Shown one piece after another: positions 53,710 through 62,044 of a stretch of 64,000 nucleotides of DNA (position 1 is its first letter; each line of letters opens with the position of its first letter). This DNA is from Bacteroidaceae bacterium (GTDB taxonomy: Bacteria > Bacteroidota > Bacteroidia > Bacteroidales > Bacteroidaceae), in assembly GCA_902362595.1 (NCBI GenBank), contig CABIXF010000011.1:37950-101949 (forward strand), written 5' to 3'. The translations under genes and the position numbers were made by a program. Below the pieces are notes generated by a model. That model had not been told where the DNA came from. It saw nothing but the letters and a program-made list of their open reading frames with translations, and ran no database searches.

Positions 53710-54196
53710 AAGTCTTTCTTTTTAATTGTTATTGAATAAATACCGGTGTCATCCACTAATCCGTGAATCCGCAGACGTTTCTTTCCAACCATCCAAATCC
53801 GCATCCATTAACGGTATCATCCAGTGTCATAACCTTTGATGCTACTGTTACCGCATCTTTCCGACATCGCTTCCATCCGCGGTCTGTCTGTTGGTCATGA
53901 CAATCCGTCAACGGTCCCGTCCGATATTGCTTCCATCATCCCAACCGTTACCGGAATCATCGGATAATATGACCATTATTCCGCTATCAGAAGGCCGGTT
54001 GCAACCGTCCGCACTGCAAATAAAAAAGGATTTTCCCGAATAATCGCCATCATCCGGAGACGGTGACGACCCTTGTCATCGTATGACATCTTGTTACATA
54101 TAACATACTGTTTTATAGGTAGATATACCGCCGTAACTTTGCCACCGACAACGGAATGGATGCCGGATGGAGTTATCCCGAAGCCGAAGAATGAGG
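53710..54196. other. Noncoding region between traA and oriT
   Basis: No gene. The stretch is full of short repeats: ATCATCC occurs at 53816-53822, 53935-53941 and 54049-54055, and TTCCATC and TGTCAT recur. The 7-base word ATCATCC is also the start of the invariant core of the R elements. A TGACATC..GTTACAT motif at about 54088-54110 resembles one upstream of traE. These could be binding sites for TraA-C or Mob proteins; that is inference. Confidence 0.55.
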
Positions 54197-54318
54197 CTGA
54201 AGGTCAAAATTCAATTTGACTTCAGGCAAATTCATGTTCAAGCGAACATAGCAAGTTGTGTTTTGGGCAGCCCGAAATGATTCGGGCATCCCAAAACAAA
54301 CTTGCCACTCGCCTGAAG
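54197..54318. other. Candidate origin of transfer with nested hairpins
   Basis: Two hairpins lie directly before mobA. The first is CTGAAGGTCAAA with TTTGACTTCAG (54197-54225). The second is a nearly perfect palindrome at 54251-54305 (arms GCAAGTT..GTTTTGGG..GCCCGAA and their complements). CTTCAGGC (54220) and GCCTGAAG (54311) bracket it. Position before the mob genes and structure fit an oriT. No nick consensus could be identified with certainty. Confidence 0.6.
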
Positions 54319-54382
54319 GCTCGGGAGGGATTTCCTCCAAAGTCGGAAATCCATGACGTAAAATCAGAAACAGAAAATCTCA

Positions 54383-54853
54383 ATGCGTATGGAAGAAAAC
54401 AGTAAAAGAAGAACAAGAAGAAGCACGGGCAGAAAACCGAAGACCGACCCGGCAGTATTCCGCTACGGTATCAAACTGACTTCGGAAGAGAACGGAAATT
54501 TCGAGCTGCTGTTTGAAAAATCCGGGATGAAACAACGGGCAAGATTCATCAAGGCGATGATTTTCGGACGTGAAATGAAGGTCGTCAGAATCGACAAGGC
54601 TGCGATGGACTACTATATCAGACTTACAAATTTCTATCACCAGTTCCAGGCCATTGGCAACAACTACAACCAGACTGTTAAGGCAGTCAAGTCCAATTTC
54701 GGCGAGAAACGGGCGTTCGCCCTGCTCCGCAATCTGGAAAAGGCCACCATCGACCTGGTGGTGCTGAGCAAGCGGATCATCATGCTTACCCGGGAGTTCG
54801 AGGAGGAATACCTTATAAAAAGAAAGAAGGAGGAACAGCAGAATGGTGGCTAA
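54383..54853 (+). CDS. mobA: MobA-like relaxosome accessory protein
   Basis: A 156-residue basic protein that precedes the relaxase. The N-terminal RRTRRSTGRKPKTD tail and the FRYGIKLTSEENGNFELLFE, FIKAMIFGR and QFQAIGNNYNQTVKAV segments are typical of small MobA/MobC-type accessory proteins that bind oriT and help the relaxase nick. Its end overlaps the start of mobB by 11 bases. Confidence 0.85.
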   Translation: MRMEENSKRRTRRSTGRKPKTDPAVFRYGIKLTSEENGNFELLFEKSGMKQRARFIKAMIFGREMKVVRIDKAAMDYYIRLTNFYHQFQAIGNNYNQTVKAVKSNFGEKRAFALLRNLEKATIDLVVLSKRIIMLTREFEEEYLIKRKKEEQQNGG

Positions 54854-56096
54854 GATCAACAGGGGTGTATCACTCTACGGGGCGGTCATCTACAACCAGC
54901 GTAAAGTGGATGAGGCAACCGCCCGTATCATCGCGGGCAACCGCATGATTACCGACCTCACCGGAAATCCCCACAATGTCATGCAGCAGACGCTATGGGC
55001 TTTCGAGAGCTACCTCGCCGCCAACAGGAACACGGAGAAGCCGGTGCTGCATATCTCCCTGAACCCATCGGCGGACGACCGCCTCACGGACGGGCAGTTC
55101 GCGGAACTGGCACGCGAGTACATGCGGAAAATGGGCTACAGCGACCAGCCCTACATCGTCTATCTGCACGAGGACATCGGCCGCAGGCATGTCCATATTG
55201 TCTCCACCTGCGTGAAGGAGAACGGCGAGAAAATCAGTGACGCATACGAATGGAATCGTTCGATGAAAGCCTGCCGGGAACTGGAAAACAGATTCGGACT
55301 CAAGCCTGTGGCTGACAAGCGGAACGAACTGCTGGAACCGTATCTCAAGAAGGCGGACTACCGGGACGGGGACGTGAAACGTCAGGTCGGCAATATCCTC
55401 AAAAGTGTGTTCACCGCCTACCGCTTCCAGACATTCGGGGAGTTCAGTGCCATGCTCTCATGCTTCAACATCGAGGCCAAACAGGTTCGGGGAGAATTTG
55501 AAGGCTCACCCTACAACGGTATCGTATATACCCTGACGGACGATGCGGGCGGGCCGGTATGCACGCCCATCAAGTCTTCGCTCATCGGCAAGCGCTTCGG
55601 CTACGAAGGGATAGAAAAAAGGATTGCCGTCAATGTCCGAGATTTCAGAAACCGGAAGTGGCAGCCGAAAATCCATGATGCCGTCACGCTGGCCAGGCAC
55701 GGCTGCCGAGGAAACCGGGAAGATTTCATCCGGCTGCTCGGGGAAAAGGGCATTGACGTGGTGTTCAGGGAAAACGAGGAAGGCCGTATCTACGGCGTGA
55801 CCTTCATAGACCACAGAAACCGTGAGGTATATAACGGTTCCCGTCTGGGCAAGGAGTTTTCCGCCAACGCCTTCGAACAGCTTTTTAACAGGCCGCAGGA
55901 ATTTCCGGAGCCGGAATCCACCGGACAATATACCTCCACACGGGAGAGCCTTTCCGACAACATGGAAAGCGCCATCGAGCAGGCTTTCGGAATATTCAGT
56001 CCCGACATCAACGGGCCGGACCCACAGGAGGAGGCACTCGCCCGCAGACTACAACGCAAGAAAAAGAAGAAACGCCGTTCACGCGGCATATCCTGA
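54843..56096 (+). CDS. mobB: MobB-like relaxase
   Basis: A 417-residue mobilisation nuclease. It nicks the transferred strand at oriT and stays bound to its 5' end. The catalytic core has an N-terminal tyrosine region (VSLYGAVIYNQRKV), PVLHISLNPSADDRL and the histidine motif DIGRRHVHIVSTCV (about residues 112-125), as in MOBP-type relaxases. The remainder (from about residue 160) is a helical domain. A proline/basic C-terminus follows (ending KKKKRRSRGIS). It overlaps mobA. Confidence 0.88.
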   Translation: MVAKINRGVSLYGAVIYNQRKVDEATARIIAGNRMITDLTGNPHNVMQQTLWAFESYLAANRNTEKPVLHISLNPSADDRLTDGQFAELAREYMRKMGYSDQPYIVYLHEDIGRRHVHIVSTCVKENGEKISDAYEWNRSMKACRELENRFGLKPVADKRNELLEPYLKKADYRDGDVKRQVGNILKSVFTAYRFQTFGEFSAMLSCFNIEAKQVRGEFEGSPYNGIVYTLTDDAGGPVCTPIKSSLIGKRFGYEGIEKRIAVNVRDFRNRKWQPKIHDAVTLARHGCRGNREDFIRLLGEKGIDVVFRENEEGRIYGVTFIDHRNREVYNGSRLGKEFSANAFEQLFNRPQEFPEPESTGQYTSTRESLSDNMESAIEQAFGIFSPDINGPDPQEEALARRLQRKKKKKRRSRGIS

Positions 56097-56130
56097 TTGT
56101 CAATTACCAACCATCAAAATTTTTACAGTT

Positions 56131-58164
56131 ATGCAACAAGAAGATGATTTGAGAGGACTGGCCAAGGTCATGGAGTTCATGCGTGCCATTTCCATCGTGT
56201 TTATTGTAATCCATGTCTACTGGTTCTGCTACAGCGCATTCGTGGGCATGGGTATCAACATCGGAGTCGTGGACAGGATTCTGCTGAACTTCCAGAGGAC
56301 GGCAGGACTGTTCAGCAACCTGCTTGTGACGAAAGTGTTCGCCTTCATATTCCTGGGACTTTCGTGTCTGGGTACGAAAGGTGTCAAGAACCAGAAGATG
56401 ACGTGGCGGAAAATATACGCCGCCTTCCTCGGCGGCATCGTCCTATTCTTCATGAACTGGTGGATGCTTGACCTGCCGTTCAATACGACAGTGAACGCTA
56501 CCGTATATACGCTGACGCTCACCATAGGCTACATTCTCCTGCTCATGTCGGGAATATGGATCAGCCGTATGCTGAAACACAACCTCATGGAAGACGTGTT
56601 CAACACCGCCAACGAAAGTTTCATGCAGGAAACAAGGCTTATGGAAAACGAGTATTCCGTCAACCTGCCCACGAAATTTGTCTATCAGGGCAAGGAATGG
56701 GACGGCTGGATCAATATCGTAAACCCGTTCCGAGCCTCTATCGTACTGGGAACACCGGGCTCCGGAAAGAGCTATGCCGTGGTGAACAACTACATCAAAC
56801 AGCAAATCGAGAAATCCTTTGCCATGTATATCTATGACTACAAGTTTCCGGACCTCTCGGAGATAGCCTACAACCATCTGCTCAAGCACAGACAACATTA
56901 CAAGGTCAAGCCGGAATTCTACGTCATCAATTTCGACGACCCTAGACGCAGCCACCGCTGCAATCCCATCAATCCAAGATTCATGGCGGACATATCGGAT
57001 GCCTATGAGTCAGCTTACACGATAATGCTCAATTTGAACAAGACCTGGATACAGAAACAGGGTGATTTTTTCGTGGAGTCACCGATTATCCTGCTTGCCG
57101 CAATCATCTGGTATTTGCGGATTTACAAGGACGGAAAGTATTGCACGTTCCCTCATGCGATCGAATTTCTTAACAAGCCGTATGCCGATATCTTCACGAT
57201 TCTTACCTCTTATCCGTCCCTCGAAAACTATCTTTCCCCCTTTATGGACGCATGGCAAGGTGGAGCTCAAGACCAGCTCCAGGGCCAGATAGCAAGTGCG
57301 AAAATCCCTCTTTCGCGAATGATCTCGCCACAGCTTTACTGGGTGATGACGGGAGACGATTTCACGCTGGATTTGAACAATCCCGAACACCCCAAAATCC
57401 TCTGCGTGGGCAATAATCCGGACAGGCAGAATATCTATTCGGCGGCTCTCGGCCTGTACAATTCGCGCATCGTCAAATTGGTGAACAAGAAAGGACAACT
57501 GAAAAGTTCCATCATCATCGACGAGCTTCCGACCATCTATTTCCGTGGTATCGACAACCTGATTGCGACCGCCCGAAGCAACAAGGTGGCCGTCTGTCTC
57601 GGCTTCCAGGACTTCTCGCAGCTTGCACGTGACTACGGCGACAAGGAGGCGAAGGTTATCCAGAACACGGTGGGCAATATCTTCAGCGGACAGGTGGTCG
57701 GAGAAACGGCAAAATCATTGTCGGAACGGTTCGGCAAGATTCTCCAGCAGCGGCAGTCCATATCCATCAACCGTCAGGACACTTCGACTTCCATCAACAC
57801 GCAGCTTGATTCCCTGATACCCGCTTCCAAGATAGCCAATCTTTCGCAGGGTACATTCGTTGGCAGCGTGGCAGACAATTTCGGGGAAGAGATAGAGCAG
57901 AAGATTTTCCATGCCCGCATCATCGTGGACAGCGCGAAAGTGTCGGAAGAGATGAAAGCCTACAAGAAAATTCCTGTCATCAACGAGTTCAGGGACGCAG
58001 ACGGAAACGACATCATGCAGCAACAGATTGACCGCAACTACTCGCAGATAAAGGCGGACGTGTTGCAGATAATAGAGGATGAGATAACACGCATAAAAAA
58101 TGATCCGGAACTGAGACACCTCATCCCGCAGCAGGAGGAAGAAGAGAACAATGACGGAGAATAA
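56131..58164 (+). CDS. mobC: Type IV coupling protein (MobC/TraG family)
   Basis: A 677-residue membrane ATPase that delivers the relaxosome to the conjugation pore. It has four N-terminal hydrophobic segments (for example IVFIVIHVYWFCYSAFVG, IYAAFLGGIVLFFMNWWML), then a VirD4-like ATPase domain with Walker A VLGTPGSGKSYAVV (about residue 205) and Walker B SSIIIDELPTIYF (about residue 460) and the helicase-like FQDFSQLARDYG region. The ATG at 56131 is preferred over an upstream one at 55822 within mobB. R5 starts 20 bases after the stop. Confidence 0.93.
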   Translation: MQQEDDLRGLAKVMEFMRAISIVFIVIHVYWFCYSAFVGMGINIGVVDRILLNFQRTAGLFSNLLVTKVFAFIFLGLSCLGTKGVKNQKMTWRKIYAAFLGGIVLFFMNWWMLDLPFNTTVNATVYTLTLTIGYILLLMSGIWISRMLKHNLMEDVFNTANESFMQETRLMENEYSVNLPTKFVYQGKEWDGWINIVNPFRASIVLGTPGSGKSYAVVNNYIKQQIEKSFAMYIYDYKFPDLSEIAYNHLLKHRQHYKVKPEFYVINFDDPRRSHRCNPINPRFMADISDAYESAYTIMLNLNKTWIQKQGDFFVESPIILLAAIIWYLRIYKDGKYCTFPHAIEFLNKPYADIFTILTSYPSLENYLSPFMDAWQGGAQDQLQGQIASAKIPLSRMISPQLYWVMTGDDFTLDLNNPEHPKILCVGNNPDRQNIYSAALGLYNSRIVKLVNKKGQLKSSIIIDELPTIYFRGIDNLIATARSNKVAVCLGFQDFSQLARDYGDKEAKVIQNTVGNIFSGQVVGETAKSLSERFGKILQQRQSISINRQDTSTSINTQLDSLIPASKIANLSQGTFVGSVADNFGEEIEQKIFHARIIVDSAKVSEEMKAYKKIPVINEFRDADGNDIMQQQIDRNYSQIKADVLQIIEDEITRIKNDPELRHLIPQQEEEENNDGE

Positions 58165-58183
58165 AGGAAAAAGGAGACCGCTG

Positions 58184-58363
58184 TTTTATTTCCGCCTGCA
58201 AAGGTCGTCCCGTGCCCGCTGGATTGTGCAAGGCCGGGCCCCTCCGTGGTTTGCTGAAAAAATCATCCTCGCCGGGGGCTCCGGTATTTTTTCGCAAAGC
58301 CTTGCGCAATCCGGCACGGGACAGAAAGGCAGGCAAGAAATAAAATACCGGCTTGACAAGCCG
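58184..58363 (+). repeat. R5: structured palindromic element, copy 5 of 5
   Basis: Outer stem TTTTATTTCCGCCTGC (58184-58199) with GCAGGCAAGAAATAAAA (58329-58345); CCCGTGCC (58209-58216) with GGCACGGG (58313-58320); GGATTGTGCAAGG (58221-58233) with CCTTGCGCAATCC (58300-58312); inner GAAAAAAT (58256-58263) with ATTTTTTC (58286-58293) around ATCATCCTCGC. A CGGCTT/AAGCCG hairpin (58349-58363) follows, 20 bases before the next gene. The 5' word is GCAAAGGTC, so the minus-strand -7 box has one mismatch here. Confidence 0.88.
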
Positions 58364-58382
58364 CAGATGTCTAACTCAAAAA

Positions 58383-58649
58383 ATGAAAAATATGAGCAGA
58401 AGCAACTTCACCCCGATGGAAAGATTCCATGAGATTCTAAACGGACACGGACTACAGGCCATGAACATAGGTACAAACCATATCCGTATCTTCAGGGACG
58501 GACGGAAAATGTTCGACTACTATCCGTTGAGGATGAAACTCTTCGACTACCACAACTGGTACCAGCTTACCTATCCATCCTTCGGCAATGGCGACGGAAA
58601 ATGGGAACAGGAACTTCAGGAGATAATCGGCAGACTTTCCGCCGCATAA
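58383..58649 (+). CDS. Small ICE protein, unknown (88 residues)
   Basis: An 88-residue basic protein starting MKNMSRSNFTPMERFHEILN; an in-frame ATG at 58392 is an alternative start. It has a helical start and an aromatic centre (FDYYPLRMKLFDYHNWYQLTY). No family was recognised. It is the first gene of the R5 module. Confidence 0.6.
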   Translation: MKNMSRSNFTPMERFHEILNGHGLQAMNIGTNHIRIFRDGRKMFDYYPLRMKLFDYHNWYQLTYPSFGNGDGKWEQELQEIIGRLSAA

Positions 58650-58659
58650 ACGGTATGCT

Positions 58660-58911
58660 ATGGCAGCGCACATGAAACAGACGGAATGGGACAACATTCC
58701 CGAATGGGCCATATATGCCCTGGAATACGGAACGGAAGAGGACGGCAGCCTGAACGAAGAGGAACGGGCTATGATTGATAAGTTTGTCGGCACACATTTC
58801 CCGAAAGGATACACGATGAGCGTGGACTGGGACGCCTGCAACGAGTTTGACCGCTATCCCGCATTTGGAGAGCCTTGCAAGACCTGCAAGGTTCTTTTTG
58901 TTTCACCATAA
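58660..58911 (+). CDS. Small ICE protein, unknown (83 residues)
   Basis: An 83-residue acidic protein (EWDNIPEWAIYALEYGTEED, then DWDACNEFDRYPAFGEPCKT). It resembles small Bacteroides mobile-element proteins with a conserved WDAxNEFDxxPAFG stretch, but I cannot name the family firmly. It follows the previous gene by 10 bases and precedes the next by 12. Confidence 0.6.
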   Translation: MAAHMKQTEWDNIPEWAIYALEYGTEEDGSLNEEERAMIDKFVGTHFPKGYTMSVDWDACNEFDRYPAFGEPCKTCKVLFVSP

Positions 58912-58923
58912 ATACACAGAAAA

Positions 58924-59421
58924 ATGAAAAGAATGACACTGAGCGAATATCTCGCTGTTCCCGAAAATTACCGGGGAGTATGGACTACCGAACGGTGGGA
59001 CATTCCCGATTGGGAAAACTTGAGAAAAAGCCACATGGGAAAACGTACCCTGATGGTATATGACAGAGGCACGTGCCTGCTTGTCGAGGGGCTGAGTCTT
59101 GAAATCGTGGATGACAGTTCCTGGAAGAAGCCGGAGGAAATCAAGAAGGAAATCCGTGAAAAATATCAGGAGTACCGTAATGAAAAGGAACATGAACCGC
59201 ATTTCCTCGAATGCGTCATACGCTGGAACGATACCTTGGAGACACTGGAAACAAGAATAGCCCTGGACATGGATTCCGATACGGAAATGGATGATGAAAT
59301 CTTCTTCTACTGCGATACTCTGGACAGCCTGCTGTCGCTGGCTGACAAAAGCGGGGAAGATTTTGTCATAGCCGGATGTTTCGGATTCGGTGAATATGAA
59401 GAACTGTTACAGACAACATAA
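58924..59421 (+). CDS. ICE accessory protein, unknown (165 residues)
   Basis: A 165-residue acidic protein (LEIVDDSSWKKPEEIKKEIR, DMDSDTEMDDEIFFYCDTLD). No family was recognised. It belongs to the R5 module and is followed by the DUF4120 paralogue that is broken by IS66. Confidence 0.62.
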   Translation: MKRMTLSEYLAVPENYRGVWTTERWDIPDWENLRKSHMGKRTLMVYDRGTCLLVEGLSLEIVDDSSWKKPEEIKKEIREKYQEYRNEKEHEPHFLECVIRWNDTLETLETRIALDMDSDTEMDDEIFFYCDTLDSLLSLADKSGEDFVIAGCFGFGEYEELLQTT

Positions 59422-59433
59422 AAATGAATGAAT

Positions 59434-59713
59434 ATGATAATCAAATGTCAGGAACACTATAACAAGGTGGTGGAATACGCAAAAAGTATCGGAGACAATA
59501 CCTTACAACAATGCATCGAACGATTGCAACAGTGGGAAAAGAACTCGAACGGGAAATATGAAATTGAACTCTACCGGGACTTCGCACCCCATTCGTTCGG
59601 ATTCGCCGAAAGAACTCCCGACGGACGGACTGGAGTCGTCGGAGGGGTACTCTATCATGGCAGACCGGACGAATCATACGCCGTGATGCTCAATCCGTTC
59701 CATGGATGGAGCA
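59434..59713 (+). pseudogene. DUF4120-like gene broken by IS66
   Basis: The frame MIIKCQEHYNKVVEYAKSIG ... GGVLYHGRPDESYAVMLNPF ... HGW matches the intact paralogue at 33625-33915 over its whole length, then stops at the IS66 end (59714) exactly where the paralogue has four residues left (QIHT). Only the last few residues are lost, so the protein might still fold, but the frame now runs on into IS66 (to 59943). The paralogue pair follows R3 and R5 respectively. Confidence 0.75.
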
Positions 59714-60425
59714 GTAAGCATTCTATTTTCCGCTACGACAATTTTATCGGCTGTTTTTCAGCCGATAAAATAAAAATGTCCGCAAGAAAATATTTTTGTT
59801 TTAACATTCCGATTTATAAAAACATGGCAGAAGAGCCTTCTTGTCGCAGTCCTTACCATGAAGAATACATTCAAACAAGTGTTTCAGGTAATCCTGAGGA
59901 TCTATATCGTTCAACTTACAGCTTTCTATCAGAGAGAAGATGAATGCCGAGTTTTCTGCGGCTGCCTCACTTCCTATATTCATGCAGTTCTTAAGTAGCA
60001 GCTTTACAGGTTTCATTCTTTGCTCACAGAGGTTGTTCGAGATTTCCGCAGAACCGTCCTTTAGTATATTTCTCAGGGATTTCCACTGGTTTAACGTATA
60101 GTTTACTGCCTTTCTCATCAGTTCGTTAGCCATAATCTTCGCATCCTGCATCATCATGACCACCTTATGATGGATACGTTCAAGAATAGGTCCTGTAAGT
60201 TTAAGTCTTTTTCCCTTTATCTGCTCACCGCTGAGTTTCATTGTGCGGAACAGGTCTTCATTCCTGAATAAATCACCGATAGAATCTATTATGTCCATCG
60301 CCGTCCTGTCTGATGGCAAAGCATCAACCCACAACCTCCTGCAGTGCGTCCAGCATCCTATATGAAGCACCTTTGAGCCTTCTCCGTCATACATTCTGTA
60401 AACCGTATATCCGTCTGTAGATATA
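59714..60425. mobile_element. IS66-family element, remnant truncated by IS1380
   Basis: Begins GTAAGCATTC, the usual IS66-type end starting GTAA, and carries the C-terminal part of the transposase on the minus strand. The element is cut at 60425 by the IS1380-family insertion. About 710 bases remain of an element family usually 2-3 kb long; the rest may lie beyond the window on the far side of the composite transposon. Confidence 0.82.
59801..60424 (-). pseudogene. IS66 transposase, C-terminal fragment
   Basis: The frame is open from the IS1380 edge (60424) to the stop at 59801. It starts in the middle of the catalytic core: STDGYTVYRMYDG contains the second acidic residue of the DDE triad, GCWTHCRRLWVDALP follows, and the third acidic residue lies in SNNLCEQRMKPVKLLL. 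The C-terminal IS66 tail (FIFSLIESCKLNDIDPQDYL) is complete. The N-terminal half, with the first catalytic aspartate, is missing, so it cannot transpose by itself. Confidence 0.88.
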
Positions 60426-62016
60426 CCTCAAATCCGCAACCTATAGGGTTTAGTGGGATTTTGCTTGCAAAGCGACAAAATTCATTTTATTGTACATATT
60501 TCTTGCACAACAGAAATGTCGCAGACACAAAATCCCCTTACCCCATAAAGCGACTTGAGGTAATACGCTGGTTTAACCAGAAAAGCATGGTCTTTAACCA
60601 AAGTCTGTCTTGAACAGGTTGGCATAAGCATTGTTGTCTGAGTAAATATTCAATACATGCCTACGTGATGTCTTAATCCATTTCGCAGGAACAGAGATGA
60701 ACTTGAAAACAAAGGTCTTGATTCTGCTGGTGGCACGCAATCCAAATTCATGGGTTTTCAATCTCTGCATAATAGCTTTGTAGAAGTTTCTGATGAGAGC
60801 TGTCATAAGCAGGAATACAGTATTCTGTGCCATGAACGATTTTGGCAATCGATTCCAGCCAAAGCCATTGTTCATGTCATCGAAGATGCGTTCCTTGCCA
60901 CCACGAAGATTGTAGAATTCCACGATGTCTCTTGCACTCGACTTGTAATCGTTAGTCAGTATACATCTGTAGGTATATTCGCCTTCCCAAATGTCAAGGT
61001 CTCCATCTATTCGCCTTTGTCTCTGTATGACAAGACGATACGGTTTTCCTTTCCATTTCTCAACAAGGATGGAATTCAGCTCAAATTCAATACCGTTGAT
61101 TTCAACAGTTTTCCATCCAGTCAAGGCAAACATGGAATCGTAGAAGGAAGAGCATCTGTTGGCACGAATATAAAAATGCCTGCAATGAGCCTCTACCATA
61201 TCTACGATTTCCTCCGAGCATGAGCCGCAATCCATGCGGGCACGGGATATATATACTTCTGATGCCTCCAGTCGCTTGAAGATTCTTTCCAAAGTCTCTC
61301 TTTGGTTGAAGCGCACGTTTGTGTTGCCGTCTCTATTTTCAATACCGACAATCATGTCGTTAATGACTGCCACACCTGGACTATAGCCCAGGAACTTCTT
61401 GTAGGTTGGTTTTGCATCATGCTTCTCTGTTTCAATGAACTGATGGTCAAAGTCAAAATCATACTCTTGACCGGATTTCAATTGACCAGTAGCAAGCAGG
61501 GCTTTGATCAATAAGCAGTTCATCTTGTCTGCAGTATTGAAATCATAGGAGTTGCCAGAAGCAGATTTATAGGTGATGTTCTTACAAGTCAGTTCTTCGA
61601 TAGCACGCAATATGGTGTCTGCGCTGCAAGTGCGAAGAGTTGGATGAAGAGACAAATGTTTCATCAAGTGAGTTGTAACATCCTCAATACATGAGCCGCC
61701 ACAAAGATATACGCACATCAGAGAGCGTAGAATTTCGCTATATTGATAACCAAACATAGTGCATCTCAATCCCAAGGTGGAATCTATGGTTTGAGCTAAA
61801 AGAGCATCAAATTGCTCCATAATAGAAAAAATTCCTCCAAAAGGAGTGAGTTTCTCAGATTTTATTTGTATTTTGCCATGCCATATTAGAGTTTTGCTTG
61901 TCTTCTTTTCGCAACACTAAGGTAAGTGAAAATTCTGACATGGCAAAATCCTGGGCAACTTTTTGTTGCTCAGGAACTTATAAATAATGTTAAACTATAG
62001 TGTTGCGGAATTAAGG
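60426..62016. mobile_element. IS1380-family insertion sequence, left copy
   Basis: Left end CCTCAAATCCGCAACCTATAG (60426-60446) and right end, read inward, CCTTAATTCCGCAACACTATAG (62016-61995), form imperfect inverted repeats of about 21 bases. The 1591-base length and the transposase fit IS1380 elements of Bacteroides, such as IS612-614 and IS942 relatives. The right edge has a hairpin CCTGAGCAAC/GTTGCCCAGG (minus strand) near the transposase start that may block outside transcription. It is inserted in IS66. Confidence 0.85.
60594..61820 (-). CDS. IS1380-family transposase
   Basis: A 408-residue DDE transposase. Motifs in order: YDFDFDHQFIETEKHDA (first D), ARMDCGSCSEEIVDMVE (second D) and YNLRGGKERIFDDMNNGFGW, the Y-(x2)-R-(x3)-E signature of the third acidic region typical of the IS4/IS1380 group. 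The length is near that of intact family members and no frameshift is seen, so it should be active. IS1380 elements are well known for switching on neighbouring resistance genes in Bacteroides. Confidence 0.93.
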   Translation of the reverse strand: MEQFDALLAQTIDSTLGLRCTMFGYQYSEILRSLMCVYLCGGSCIEDVTTHLMKHLSLHPTLRTCSADTILRAIEELTCKNITYKSASGNSYDFNTADKMNCLLIKALLATGQLKSGQEYDFDFDHQFIETEKHDAKPTYKKFLGYSPGVAVINDMIVGIENRDGNTNVRFNQRETLERIFKRLEASEVYISRARMDCGSCSEEIVDMVEAHCRHFYIRANRCSSFYDSMFALTGWKTVEINGIEFELNSILVEKWKGKPYRLVIQRQRRIDGDLDIWEGEYTYRCILTNDYKSSARDIVEFYNLRGGKERIFDDMNNGFGWNRLPKSFMAQNTVFLLMTALIRNFYKAIMQRLKTHEFGLRATSRIKTFVFKFISVPAKWIKTSRRHVLNIYSDNNAYANLFKTDFG

Positions 62017-62030
62017 ATAAATAAGAATTT

Positions 62031-62035
62031 AGGAG
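62031..62035 (+). promoter_or_regulatory. Ribosome binding site of mef
   Basis: AGGAG lies nine bases before the ATG at 62045. A strong Shine-Dalgarno sequence like this is the rule in Firmicutes and unusual in Bacteroidota, in keeping with foreign origin. Confidence 0.7.
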
Positions 62036-62044
62036 ATAATATAA

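Noticed and set aside
20779..58363. R elements as simple insertion sequences or MITEs
   Set aside because: The copies differ in their stems while keeping base pairing, and lack constant terminal repeats and target duplications, so recent transposition of one sequence does not explain them.
59714..59943. C-terminal extension of the DUF4120-like protein
   Set aside because: The residues after HGW are encoded by IS66 DNA, as the paralogue at 33625 shows.
60421..62020. Target-site duplication around the left IS1380 copy
   Set aside because: The flanks (..ATATA and ATAAATA..) share only ATA. If the composite unit moved as a whole, the partner duplication lies outside the window.
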